From the NCBI RefSeq assembly GCF_003711515.1, contig NW_021167079.1, forward strand, positions 4,474,677 through 4,538,676: a stretch of DNA of 64,000 nt, in the 5' to 3' direction. The notes under the pieces were generated by a model that searched no databases, had not been told where the DNA came from, and saw only the letters and a program-made list of their open reading frames with translations. Of this stretch, positions 1-8,834 are shown piece by piece; the stretch's first letter is position 1; each line of letters opens with the position of its first letter. The stretch is from Sodiomyces alkalinus F11. Lineage: Eukaryota > Ascomycota > Sordariomycetes > Glomerellales > Plectosphaerellaceae. The position numbers and the translations under genes are program-made.

Positions 1-148
1 ATCCTACTAAAAATAACACAGAAACTATAGGATTTCTACTTACTATAATAGAAATTCCATATAATATTATAAATAAAGATATAATATCTAAAGCTCCTGT
101 TTTAAATCCACTAGTATACATTTCATCTATAATAAATAAATTTATCAT
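1..148 (-). pseudogene. nad6: nad6 (NADH dehydrogenase subunit 6), 5' part, NUMT copy
   Basis: The reverse strand from the ATG at 148 encodes 49 codons in the mitochondrial code that look like the ND6 N-terminus. They hold the conserved stretch TSGFKTGALDI, then a hydrophobic segment and SRNPIVSVLF. No stop occurs in this part, but the reading frame leaves the window. Its position downstream of cox3 matches the mitochondrial order expected in Sordariomycetes. As part of a decayed nuclear copy it is not expected to be expressed. Confidence 0.75.
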
Positions 149-234
149 TAAAACTTTAGATATAATTACCCTAAAAGGGAAGATTTTTAAGTAGTATATA
201 ACCAACGTTAGTTATATTTATAGTAATAATTACG

Positions 235-296
235 GAAAGAAGGTGACTCGAACACCCAGGTACTAACATACAATAACAACCTTTCCTTTTTATTAT
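235..296 (-). pseudogene. tRNA remnant with internal deletion (NUMT)
   Basis: On the minus strand a GGAAAG/CTTTCC acceptor pair encloses a good T-arm (GGTG TTCGAGT CACC). Only about 23 bases separate the 5' acceptor strand from the T-arm, so most of the D and anticodon arms are missing. The anticodon, and so the identity, cannot be read. It lies between tRNA-Asp and nad6. Confidence 0.5.
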
Positions 297-347
297 GTTT
301 AAATATACTTACTTTTTCTTATTAGAAAAATACAATAAAAATTTACG

Positions 348-417
348 AATTAGACCGGTATCGAACCGATATCTATTTTCGTGATAAGAAAATCCTTTAC
401 TAATTAAGTTACTAATT
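348..417 (-). pseudogene. tRNA-Asp copy with mutated anticodon (NUMT)
   Basis: A 70-nt cloverleaf reads on the minus strand with a TTTTC/GAAAA anticodon stem, a TTATCAC loop and a normal T-arm (CGG TTCGATA CCG). The loop has ATC where GTC (Asp) is expected in mitochondria, a single G-to-A transition. The acceptor stem has about six pairs. Confidence 0.65.
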
Positions 418-470
418 TAATTATTATTATTATTACTATATTTTATATAATAATATATATTTTACCTCTT

Positions 471-540
471 ACGATTAGTCGGACTCGAACTAATAAATTC
501 CGTGTGGAAGACGGCGATTTTACTATTAAATTATAATCGC
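471..540 (-). pseudogene. tRNA-Gly(TCC) copy (NUMT)
   Basis: A 70-nt cloverleaf on the minus strand has the acceptor pair GCGATTA/TAATCGT (one G-T wobble, as a C-to-T change would leave), the anticodon loop CTTCCAC (TCC, Gly) on a CCGT/ACGG stem, and a T-loop TTCGAGT. It belongs to the tRNA group between cox3 and nad6. Confidence 0.7.
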
Positions 541-625
541 TAATACATCTTTTCTTTATAATCTTTTTTTATATAAACCAATCTATTACTATAAATTCTA
601 TAATTATATATATTATTATAGAATA

Positions 626-695
626 GGATCTAATAGATTCGAACCAATATTATAATAATTAAAAGTTATACGTATTAACCTTTATACTAAAGTCC
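626..695 (-). pseudogene. tRNA-Lys(TTT)-like copy (NUMT)
   Basis: A 70-nt cloverleaf on the minus strand runs from GGACTTT to AGATCC. The anticodon loop CTTTTAA indicates TTT (Lys), and the T-loop contains TTCGAAT. Stems are imperfect, as expected for decayed mitochondrial DNA. It is the first tRNA downstream of cox3. Confidence 0.6.
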
Positions 696-770
696 CTAAT
701 AAAAAATTTATATATAATGTTTTATTATAACTAATTAGCAGATATCTACTTTAAATTTTTTTATTATGAA

Positions 771-1580
771 TTATAAACCTTAATAGTAAACTGATATATA
801 CAAGAATAGTCAAACTATATCTACAAAATATCAATATAATATTCCAGATTCAAATCCTACGTGATAATTATCTATTAAATAGTATGCATAAATTCTTTAT
901 AAACCTACAGCCAAGAATATTATACCTATTATAACGTGGAATCCGTGGAAACCTGTCCTAAAGTAAAAACATATACTATATACACTATCACTTATAGTAA
1001 AAGATAATACACTATATTCTACTCCTTAGAATATTATAAAAATAACAGCTAATATAACTATAGTAATAGAACCGTATAAAGCTCCCCCTCTATCTTCTTT
1101 AATTAAGGCATAATGAGCATAAGTTACTGTTACACTACTAGATAATAATATAACTGTATTAAGTAAAGGTAATTCAAAAGGATTTATAGCTTCTATATCC
1201 ATAAGTGGTTATTAGGCTCCTAATTTAACTATAGGTGATAAAGCGCTATAAAAGAAAGCTTAGAATATAGTAAGGAAAAATAAAGCTTTAGATACTATAA
1301 AAAGTATTATACCTAGATTAATTCCTTTTTATATAGCTAATATATAATTACCCAAAAATATACCTTTAGATATAATATCTCTAAATCATATAACAGAAGA
1401 TAATATAACTGTTATAATTCCTATATAAAAGAAAACATAAGAGTTTTCGAAACTATATAGACTTAAAGTAGTATTAAAAGCTATAGTAAATAAACTTATA
1501 CTAGTATATAAAGGTTAAGAAGAAGGAGAAACTAAATAGAAAGGATAATCTTAAAAATTACTTCTTATTAAGTTACTTAT
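771..1580 (-). pseudogene. cox3: cox3 (cytochrome c oxidase subunit III), NUMT copy with stops
   Basis: The frame spans 270 codons (269 aa plus stop), the usual length of fungal COX3, with no insertion or deletion. Recognisable segments include RSNF-x-DYPFYLVSPS near the N-terminus, [27 protein letters not shown] and FVDIVWLFLYISVYY near the C-terminus. In-frame TAA codons stand where Gln (CAA) or mitochondrial Trp (TGA) belong: NF(Q)DYPF, PSS(W)PLY, LAI(Q)KG, IF(Q)GVEYS, GL(W)RIYA and one near the C-terminus. The start is ATA. Every such change is a C-to-T or G-to-A transition; the gene is dead but colinear. Confidence 0.88.
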
Positions 1581-1637
1581 CGATATTTTTAATTTTATTA
1601 TGACTAACGCACCTTAATTAAAATTATATAGTGTAAA

Positions 1638-1707
1638 GCCCTTAAGATAAATCGAATATCTATTATAATATTAATAGTATTATGCTTTACCGTTGAGCTA
1701 TAAAGGC
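1638..1707 (-). pseudogene. tRNA-Asn copy with mutated anticodon (NUMT)
   Basis: A 70-nt cloverleaf on the minus strand has a 7-bp acceptor pair GCCTTTA/TAAGGGC, an anticodon stem TAATA/TATTA and the loop CTATTAA. The anticodon reads ATT where GTT (Asn) is expected, again one G-to-A change. It lies between tRNA-Tyr and cox3, the order seen in related mitochondrial genomes. Confidence 0.65.
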
Positions 1708-1709
1708 TA

Positions 1710-1793
1710 GGAGATAAGAGATTCGAACTCTTAAAGCATTATTTTGCTATTGAGTTTACAGCTTAACCCTTCTTACCGATAAAGGAACCCTCC
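1710..1793 (-). pseudogene. tRNA-Tyr(GTA) copy, class II (NUMT)
   Basis: The minus strand shows a long-variable-arm tRNA. It begins GGAGGGTT, has anticodon loop CTGTAAA (GTA, Tyr), a variable arm, a T-loop TTCGAAT and ends TATCTCC. Part of the acceptor stem is mismatched. It is the first tRNA after rns, its usual place. Confidence 0.65.
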
Positions 1794-1944
1794 TTTAGAT
1801 TATACTTAAGAAAGTGTAATTTATTAATAAAAAGAAAGAGATTCAAACTCTTATATTTTCTGATACTTTATTAAAATATATAATACTATACTATAAGTAT
1901 ATTTTTTTGTATTATATATATAATTATATTTTACTTTTATTTAT

Positions 1945-3250
1945 CCCGTGTAACTTCCACTACACGAACTATATTTCGACTTTACACTAATCAGAGCTAC
2001 GTATACGAAGATTTCTATTATAATATTCTATGTTAATAACTAGAAGAGATTATAATAAAAAAGCAAACTTATTATATACACTCCTTTCAGTATATAACGA
2101 GTAGTTAGTACTAATCCGAGAGAATATTCACCGTGACATAGTGATTCACGATTACTAGTAATTACTTATTTATATAGTCGAGTTTCAGACTATAATCCTT
2201 ATATATATTTATATCCTTTTTTTTAAGATTAGCTTAAATTTATATTTTTGCTTCTCTTTATTAAGGAATATATAGCACGTCTATAGCCCATAATATCAGG
2301 GCTATGATGACTTGTCTTTTTCCTCTTTATCAAATCTAATATAAAGGAAGAATGCTTTATTATAATATATTTAAAAATAAAGCAGAGGATTTCGTTAATT
2401 CATAGAATCTCTATAGTTTCATAACATTAACTGAAAACAGCCGTGCAACGCCTGTATTTTAAAAATAAAATATTTAAATTGTGGTAAGGTTTTTCGTGGA
2501 TCATCGAATTTAATAATATACTTCACTACTGGTGTCAGAAACGGCCTAGTGATTTCAGTTCCTGCGTTGCCATATTACTCTTGAGGTGGAATGCTTTCAT
2601 TTTTATTTATAGACTAAATAATATCTAACCTATAGCATTCAGTATTGTCTGCAAAGACTACTGGGGTACCGAATCCTGTTCGTGATCTATGCCTTCGTCC
2701 TTTAACGTCAGTTTTTATATAAGAGACTGCCTTCGCCTTTACCAGTCCTTTTAGTATCACAGAATATTATCTCTCCACTCTAAGTACTATCTCCTTATAT
2801 AAAACTCTAGTCAAATATTACCTTTTTTAGGATATTTTAACCGTCTAGGTACCCTTTAAACCTATTTAAAATAAATAACACTAGTCTTATACGTATTACC
2901 GCGACTACTAGCACGTAATTGGTTAAGACCTTTATATATATATTGTCATTATCTATATATACTTAAAATTTTATTCGAATAATTAATTAAATTTTACTTA
3001 CATTTATATTTTCAAACTTCTCATTTACTCAAGTTGCTAGTTCAGCCGTTAGGCCATTGACCAAGATTCCTCACTGCTGTACGTTACTTTGCATTAGGCT
3101 TTTTTCAGACCCAATGTGGTCGATCAACCTTTCAGTTACGACTACGAAAATTTTGAGCTAGTTAGGCCATCACCCTAACTACTACCTATTTCGAAAATAT
3201 TTGTTTTCTTCTTAAAGCGGATTTAATAAATCCTTTCTTATATGAGGGAT
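1945..3250 (-). pseudogene. rns: Mitochondrial small-subunit rRNA (rns), 5'-truncated NUMT copy
   Basis: Several near-universal SSU rRNA blocks read on the minus strand: the 3' end (mirrored at about 1950-2000), the region mirrored by CACGATTACTAGTAATTAC near 2150, the GCACGGCTGT block near 2440, the 790 region (GACTACTGGGGTACC) near 2660, the 530 loop at 2899-2914 and the CACTGCTG...CCCAATGTGG region near 3075-3120. The 530 loop reads GTGCTAGTAGTCGCGG where GTGCCAGCAGTCGCGG is expected. The 5' part is not recognisable beyond about 3250, so the copy looks truncated there. Ends are approximate. Confidence 0.82.
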
Positions 3251-3275
3251 CTTAGCCCTCACTTTAAGGTTAGCC

Positions 3276-3380
3276 ATAGCATTCTCATAGTATTCTCATA
3301 GCATTCTCTAGCATTCTCTAGCATTCTCTAGCATTCTCTAGCATTCTCATAGCATTCTCATTTCTCATAGCATTCCATAG
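3276..3380. repeat. Minisatellite of CATTCTCTAG / CATTCTCATAG units
   Basis: About ten tandem copies of a 10-11 bp unit occur (agcattctctagcattctct...), with variants CATTCTCATAG and a few irregular units. It starts some 25 bp beyond the last recognisable mitochondrial rRNA sequence and lies between the NUMT and the first nuclear gene. Confidence 0.85.
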
Positions 3381-3539
3381 TAGAGTCACAGTCTTACGAA
3401 TAAAGGAGGAGAAATGAGTTGATATTTTCAGTAAAAGTGTCAACGCTTAAAGCCTCACATAAAACGGCAAGGCTCTTCTTGACTCACCTTTGCTCTGCAT
3501 GCATAATATATTCCAGCACTAGGCGAGCCGCGAGACTGG

Positions 3540-4154
3540 TTAGGAAGAAGTGGCAACCCGGGCCAAAAGGTTGCGATCTTTCAACAACCTCCACCAGGCT
3601 TTCTCAATCTCTTCAAGCGACCGCCGATCGGATCTGGAGAGAGAGTCTTCAAAGTACGACAAGAACTCATCCTTAATCCCCACAAACAGAACGCTGAAGA
3701 AGACATCATCTCTCACCTCCCCGGAAAGATCGAGACTCTCGTTCTCGGCCAACTCACCCTCGACCCACAAGGTCACATCCCGGATGTAGTCATGAAACGA
3801 ACGACCGGTGCGAAAGTCGTTGACCGTGTAACGCAGCTTCAACTCGGCGGGCTCGGGGAGGGAGACGCGCATGGCTTTGCCTCGCCTCGAAGCGTCCTGC
3901 AGGATGATCCGGCGGTCCTGGGCCAGTGATCTCAGGTTGGACAGGGCAGAGAGGAATTCCTCGGGGGTCAATACTCCGCGGGTGTACTCGTCGATTCGGA
4001 GAAAGAAGTCCGCTGTGGTTTTGATGCCTGCTCTGATGCCTGCCATGACAGGGAAATTGTCTATCTCGAGGGCATAGAAACTGTTGGCTTCTCTGAGGGC
4101 GGTTTTGGTTGCTGATATGGCCGCTTGGACACGAGGCGGTGTTCTGGACGACAT
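3540..4154 (-). CDS. Hypothetical protein, 204 aa
   Basis: A single open frame starts at the ATG at 4154 (MSSRTPPRVQAAI) and stops at 3540. The product is mostly helical in character, charged, with no signal peptide or membrane segment. Features visible are an acidic middle (residues about 130-160) and a helix-rich end (SRSDRRSLEEIEKAWWRLL). No family is recognised. Codon use is GC-rich like neighbouring genes and unlike the mitochondrial copy next to it. It is the only good reading of this stretch; the two overlapping frames are shadows. Whether it is spliced is unknown. Confidence 0.6.
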   Translation of the reverse strand: MSSRTPPRVQAAISATKTALREANSFYALEIDNFPVMAGIRAGIKTTADFFLRIDEYTRGVLTPEEFLSALSNLRSLAQDRRIILQDASRRGKAMRVSLPEPAELKLRYTVNDFRTGRSFHDYIRDVTLWVEGELAENESLDLSGEVRDDVFFSVLFVGIKDEFLSYFEDSLSRSDRRSLEEIEKAWWRLLKDRNLLARVATSS

Positions 4155-4984
4155 TATGGGTTACCGTTTCTGTGATTTGAGTGGACAACTCTCCCGGTAT
4201 TATAATAATACACTCAGTTTGCTCTGACTTGTCCTTGTAGTTGAAGTGATTTGGTCATTGGTGTGATGTGAATATACTCGCCACAGGTGGAATTCCTGCA
4301 TCTGCTTTTATAAGACATGGTTGCTTTCAAGAAGATTCCACTGTTCATAATTAGATTAAGAATAGCGGCGATGTACGCCGTGTTGATCCTCTAGAAGCCT
4401 TTTAAAATCTTATAACTTGTAAGATGAAGAAAGGGTCTGGGTAAGGACAATGAGATGGATCCGTCATTACATGTATCATAAGAGAACAAATACAGATGCG
4501 CAAAACTGACCAACTATCCCAGCACGTCTTCCAGAATATAAATCCGTAAGAAAAAGATGAGTAATAAAGATAAATCCAATGCTTCTGTGTCGTGAAGTGG
4601 ATTATGAATATATCATCGTGATCTGGTAAGCGGGCCAAAATTATCCCGTCTTTGTGAGGCCTGCATCCCCTGTTCTTACTGCTACAGTGCATTGTGGCTA
4701 TGGAAGACCCCTGTTCATCCTGTCATTCGGCTCTGTTGCCCCGGGGTCCCTGGCGCCCTGTCGTCTTCATATACTGACAGTCTGACCACGTTTTTTGAGC
4801 CGATGGAAGTTCTCCTCATCTCATCTGTCTCCTCGCCTCTTCGACTTTTACTAGTCAAATGCCAGACTGATATGTTCTACTCTACTGCCTACCCTGTCTG
4901 AGCTCCCTTTTTCCCTTTTTTTCTTCTTTTGTTAGTCTTCTCTGCCCGCCAAAACTCAGGCAACGCTGTCCGTCATCAGGATAG
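4155..4984. other. Intergenic, no gene seen
   Basis: About 830 bp between two divergently arranged genes. Only short, unconvincing open frames are present. The last 100 bases are pyrimidine-rich (about 4900-4930), as in many fungal promoters, just before the start codon at 4985. Confidence 0.6.
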
Positions 4985-5915
4985 ATGCCGGGCAGTTCGC
5001 GCGTCGATGCCCCGTACGGGCCATACCATCAGCCTCACAACACACACCCTTCCCAGCTACAACAGAGTCAGAACACCACCACTCCATTGGCGCCAGCAGG
5101 GAGTCCAAAGGGAAAGAAGGCCAAAGAAACAAATCCCGTTCTAATTCTCTACGACCGAGCTTTCAACATGGGTGCTGGTCGCTGGCTGTCGGGTGCCTTC
5201 GTTCTGGGGTTCTCGGCGGGCATTATATCGAAGAAGCCGACAGGTATGCTGTTGGCCGTATCAACCTACAACCTAGCATGCGTAAGTACATAGCGATGAA
5301 GTCCCACTGTCTGGATGAATCCAGCGGTCCTTTGCCCCCTTTGCGGAGTGAGCGTGCTGTTAATGTGTCCCCCCTTTTCTACTCTCACACCGCAACGCCG
5401 CAGGCATCGCTTCATGTCTTCCTGGTGGGACCGACGATAAAGCCCATATCGCCAAGCAACATGAAGCCGCCGGCTTGGTACTTTGTCGTCCTCTCCGCGT
5501 CGTCGATCATGTGGCTCATCGCCTTCCCGCTTATGTTCGTGGTTCGCAGCGACGCGGAACAGTATGTGGTGCTGGACCTTCGAAAGCGCGCCGCCATTGG
5601 ACACATCGCCGGCCTGGGCCTGGACACCATCCAGGCGTTGGAGAATATCACAATGGCCTGCGCCTGCTTCGGTGTTTCTGCTTTGTGAGTTTTTGCCCTC
5701 AACTTGCTTCTCGTCCTCGTCCTTCGTCCTGGACAAAGTACAATGGTGTCTGGTGATTTCATCTCATGGGATGGAAAGTCGACTCTCGCTAACTGCATGT
5801 GGCCACCAGTATATTATGTCTGGCACAATGGTATTATGTGTTCAAGATCGTCAGGGGTTCCTTCAAAACAGAAGAAATGAGGGAAGCTTTTGAAAAAGTG
5901 ATGAAAAAAAGATGA
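4985..5915 (+). CDS. Multi-pass membrane protein of unknown function, 227 aa
   Basis: Exons inferred at 4985-5281, 5404-5684 and 5810-5915. Donors are GTAAGT and GTGAGT, acceptors CAG, and all phases agree (684 nt in total). The first about 55 residues are polar, rich in Gln, Pro and Ser, and probably cytosolic. About four hydrophobic segments follow: WLSGAFVLGFSAGI, the junction of exons 1 and 2 (GMLLAVSTYNLACASLHVFL), YFVVLSASSIMWLIAFPLMF, and a long one bridging exons 2 and 3 that ends AQWYYVFKIV. The C-terminus is charged (EEMREAFEKVMKKR). No signal peptide is seen and no family is recognised. A weaker donor at 5243 could shorten exon 1. Confidence 0.7.
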
Positions 5916-6070
5916 GAAACAACCAACAGGGAGTTCTGGGGGAGAGGAGCGAGAGGCCGGATGGATAGTAGAAGAATCATTTGATGCCATCCTCGTATCC
6001 CTTTCTGGAGCAATGCATAAACTTTCATTACCATTCCCAGTTTATATTCTTCAACAGCGTTCCCCTGCTT

Positions 6071-6140
6071 TTCTTTTCTTTTCTTTTCTTTTCTTTTCTT
6101 TTCTTTTCTTTTCTTTTCTTTTCTTTTCTTTTCTTTTCTT
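6071..6140 (+). repeat. (TTTTC)n microsatellite
   Basis: About 14 near-perfect copies of TTTTC on the plus strand. The artificial open frames through it (poly Lys-Glu or Phe-Leu-Ser) are not genes. It lies just past the 3' end of the minus-strand regulator fragment at 6574-7026. Confidence 0.95.
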
Positions 6141-6573
6141 GTCTTGAACCTGACTCGGCTGTCCACTGCTTCTTGCTTTTCTCGATAGATGTTGCGGTGT
6201 TGAGACATTGATATAATTCGAGGCGAAGCGCCGTGAGGGTCACCACTGGATCGGAGTCCATTCGGTACGTGTATCTCCAGCAAATTCATCGAGGAGATTG
6301 CTTCAATGTTGTCTTGAGAGACACGGTGTCAGTGGTTGGCCGTGAATCAGCGGTGCCGGTGCTGAAGACGTCGTTGGATAAGTCCATGTCGTCAGAATTG
6401 GATGTGAGAAAACCAATATGCGAGAGACGATGATCCAGTGGTAATAGATACGAAGAATGCTGGATTATTGTATCGGAAGGATGAGTCTCGGGATGATTTC
6501 CTGGTTCTCTTTCGTGTGTATTGCCCACAGGCCCGTCGGGCGTCCGCGAGCTCGTCTCTCTGCTGGGATGCGC

Positions 6574-7026
6574 CTAACGTCGGGGCTTCTTCCGTGAATG
6601 CAGGCATGGATCCACTCTCTTCCTCTGTATACTCTGCCACCCCCGCGACTTGCTTCGGACTTGTGTTGATTTGGAGGCCTTGGCTTGTAACCTTGTTTGG
6701 CCTTCCGTTCGTCGCATGCGGTGGCCTACCCAGCCGTCGAGGGTCCGCTGAATACAGGAAGCATGGGAGGTCAGACATCGGTCGCAGTCCCCATCAGGCT
6801 GCCTTTGGCGGGTGCAGCGCAACATCTGCGCGTGGCATCTCGTGCACGCAAGTTGTCGAAGTGGTTTGGTGTCAGGGGAGAAGTGAAGAAAGTCGTTGAA
6901 GCTGGACTCTCTGCGCCCAAGGGCACTGGGATCTTCATATTGCGATGCATCACGTGATATTGGATACCTCGCTTCCAGATTTGAGATTGAGATCCGACTC
7001 GTGAAAGACAGAAATCCCATCGTCAA
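6574..7026 (-). CDS. Zn(II)2Cys6 transcription factor, N-terminal part (gene model incomplete)
   Basis: The 150-aa frame from 7026 contains a complete fungal Zn2Cys6 motif at about residues 61-88: ACTRCHAQMLRCTR then CDRCLTSHASC, spacing C-x2-C-x6-C-x9-C-x2-C-x6-C. This family binds DNA in the nucleus through a two-zinc cluster. Coding-like sequence continues on the same strand in other frames to about 6150 (for example EYTEEESGSMPAFTEEAP near 6600 and MDSDPVVTLTALRLELY near 6250), so more exons are likely. A usual long regulatory domain was not found before the (TTTTC)n tract at 6140, so the gene may be short or broken. Splice sites were not resolved. Confidence 0.55.
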   Translation of the reverse strand: MTMGFLSFTSRISISNLEARYPISRDASQYEDPSALGRRESSFNDFLHFSPDTKPLRQLACTRCHAQMLRCTRQRQPDGDCDRCLTSHASCIQRTLDGWVGHRMRRTEGQTRLQAKASKSTQVRSKSRGWQSIQRKRVDPCLHSRKKPRR

Positions 7027-7271
7027 GGAGATGACGAGACGAAAATCCTGCCCATAAACAGAATTGAATTATAAAGAAATTGGCAAGTAGGCTAGGTAAC
7101 GTGGCAACATGCCCTTTCGCCGCCTCCGTGGAACCCCCCGCCTTACACCACTTACACCAGAATGATGAGCTGAAGCGACTTGATATTTAGATTTGATCTA
7201 TTCGCAATTGTTTGTTTTTTTCTTTTTCCTTTTAAAGAAAAGAAGAAGAAAAAAGAAGAAAAAACCACACT

Positions 7272-7802
7272 TTATGCGCCATCCACCCCCGGAACATGCG
7301 CAGAAACCTCAACTTCCAACCTCGTATCCGGCGACGCCAAACTCGCAACCTTGACCCCCGTCAAGATGGGCTTGTGATCCGGCACCGCCTCGCGCAGGTG
7401 CTTGAGGAAGACCCCGATGAACTCGTCGCTGAGGTCGGTGACGTAGAGCCTGACCTTGTACACCTGTGACCAGCCCTTGCCGCCCGCCCACCGGAGGTTG
7501 AGGTCCACGTTCTTGAATGCGTTGGCCACTTCCTCCTCTGGGTCCTCTGGGACTTTGCCTGTCTTGGCGTCCCAGCCGCCTTTCGTAGTCGCTTTGTTAG
7601 AATCATTGTACATGTACAAAAATAGGGGATGAGTGAGACAAGCTAAGATGAATGGGGAGGGGGGGTAGAGGAAGGGAGAGGAAAACGTACACTGTCCGGC
7701 GCATTCGATCCGGTCTCCCACCCGCACGGCTTGGCTGTAGTGCATGGCCTCTTGAAGATGGACACCGTGGTCGGGGTAGGCAAAGTATGTAAGATGCGAC
7801 AT
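7272..7802 (-). CDS. RidA/YjgF/UK114-family protein, 139 aa
   Basis: Exons inferred at 7691-7802 and 7272-7579, with donor GTACGT and acceptor AAAG, giving 140 codons including stop. RidA proteins are trimers that hydrolyse reactive enamines/imines released by PLP enzymes. Family marks are YSQAVRVGDRIECAGQ at the start, CGWDAKTGKVP across the junction, EEEVANAFKNVDLNLR in the middle, VYKVRLYVTDL, and the end block DTRLEVEVSAHVPG. No clear targeting peptide is seen. Reading straight through the 111-bp intron would add about 37 residues with no RidA likeness, so splicing is preferred. Its exact substrate cannot be told from sequence. Confidence 0.85.
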   Translation of the reverse strand: MSHLTYFAYPDHGVHLQEAMHYSQAVRVGDRIECAGQCTFSSPFLYPPSPFILACLTHPLFLYMYNDSNKATTKGGWDAKTGKVPEDPEEEVANAFKNVDLNLRWAGGKGWSQVYKVRLYVTDLSDEFIGVFLKHLREAVPDHKPILTGVKVASLASPDTRLEVEVSAHVPGVDGA

Positions 7803-8834
7803 TCTTGACCGGTAGTGTGTGGGGCACTATGGGGTTGTCGACTGTCGTAGGCTGTGAGGTTGATGATTTCTGGAGAAGTTGGTGTAAGAGGATGACGGTG
7901 TAAGTGGAGTGGACGCTTAGCCTCAGAGGTGCGTTGAGGACGGAAGAGACAGACTTGTAATTGTCAAACTGACAAGTCGGAAAGAAATGACGAGACGAGG
8001 AGACCATCCATTTATACCTGACCGTCTCCTCCCTCTCAGGGGCAGTATCTCCTCTCTCCCCTTGCCCCTGGGGCCTTTTCGCGCCCCCATCGCCAAGGCT
8101 CACATAGCTATCACGGTATCACCGAAGCCACCATTATCCTATTTAGGAAAATGCTACTTCTCCACTAACGGCATAACATCAGTCCGCCAACGTCAAAATG
8201 AAACTCTGTCGAGGATCGCTGGCAGATCTAGCGAACGGCGGGACACTAAAGGACCGAGGAAGAATCATTACGATGACTCTAATAGGTCATTTCAATGTGA
8301 TGAGTCCATATACCACTTTGGTTCAACACATGCATCATAGCATCACGACCTCCCTTCTCCATCCCTGTCGTCAAAGACGAAAACTGTTATTTTCGTTCTC
8401 CTAGGATCTAGAAATCCGCAACGCCCCTTGTTGCAAAGCATCTAGTCCGGCCGATCCCTAGAGGCCATCCGTTGAAAGAAAACAAAAAAAAGACCAAAAT
8501 ACCACCAGCCAAGTCATTCCCCTGAGACCTGAGGGGGTATGTAGCAAGGAAGAGAATAACAAAAATAAAGAAGAAAAGGCACTCGCGAAAGAGACCCTTT
8601 CCGACAACCCTGAAATCCATCAAGCCCTCTATCAAATAGGCACTCATGGCAAAAGATTGGCCCCCTCCCCCCACCCAACGCCAGTTCCACACATCACCCC
8701 CTCGAAACTCGAGCCTCAAGAAAATGAAGAAAGACATCCGCAAGATCCTTCACCTCTCCCTTCACATGATTCTCCTACTCCAAGATCCGAGCCTCCCCGT
8801 CCCGTATCACTGCAACCATTCGGATTCCCCGTCA
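7803..8834. other. Intergenic, no gene seen
   Basis: About 1 kb between the start of the RidA gene and the 3' end of TOR. It should hold the RidA promoter and the TOR 3' UTR. Frames present are short and lack family marks. Confidence 0.6.

Larger units (their letters stand above)
1..3250 (-). other. Nuclear copy of mitochondrial DNA (NUMT), decayed
   Basis: Reading the minus strand gives, in order, small-subunit rRNA, tRNA-Tyr, tRNA-Asn, cox3, tRNA-Lys, tRNA-Gly, tRNA-Asp and the start of nad6, which resembles a contiguous stretch of a Sordariomycete mitochondrial genome. It cannot be working mitochondrial DNA: cox3 has several in-frame TAA codons, anticodons are altered, and the conserved 530 loop of the rRNA carries two CpA-to-TpA changes. 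It joins normal nuclear sequence near 3250. The left end lies outside the window. The right limit is approximate, set where recognisable rRNA ends. Confidence 0.88.

Noticed and set aside
1..3250. Genuine mitochondrial genome joined by misassembly
   Set aside because: Stops in cox3, altered anticodons and a mutated 530 loop rule out functional mtDNA. A chimera with decayed sequence is unlikely but can be tested with spanning reads.
6028..6261. Poly-Lys/Glu frames through the (TTTTC)n tract
   Set aside because: They are translation artefacts of a microsatellite.
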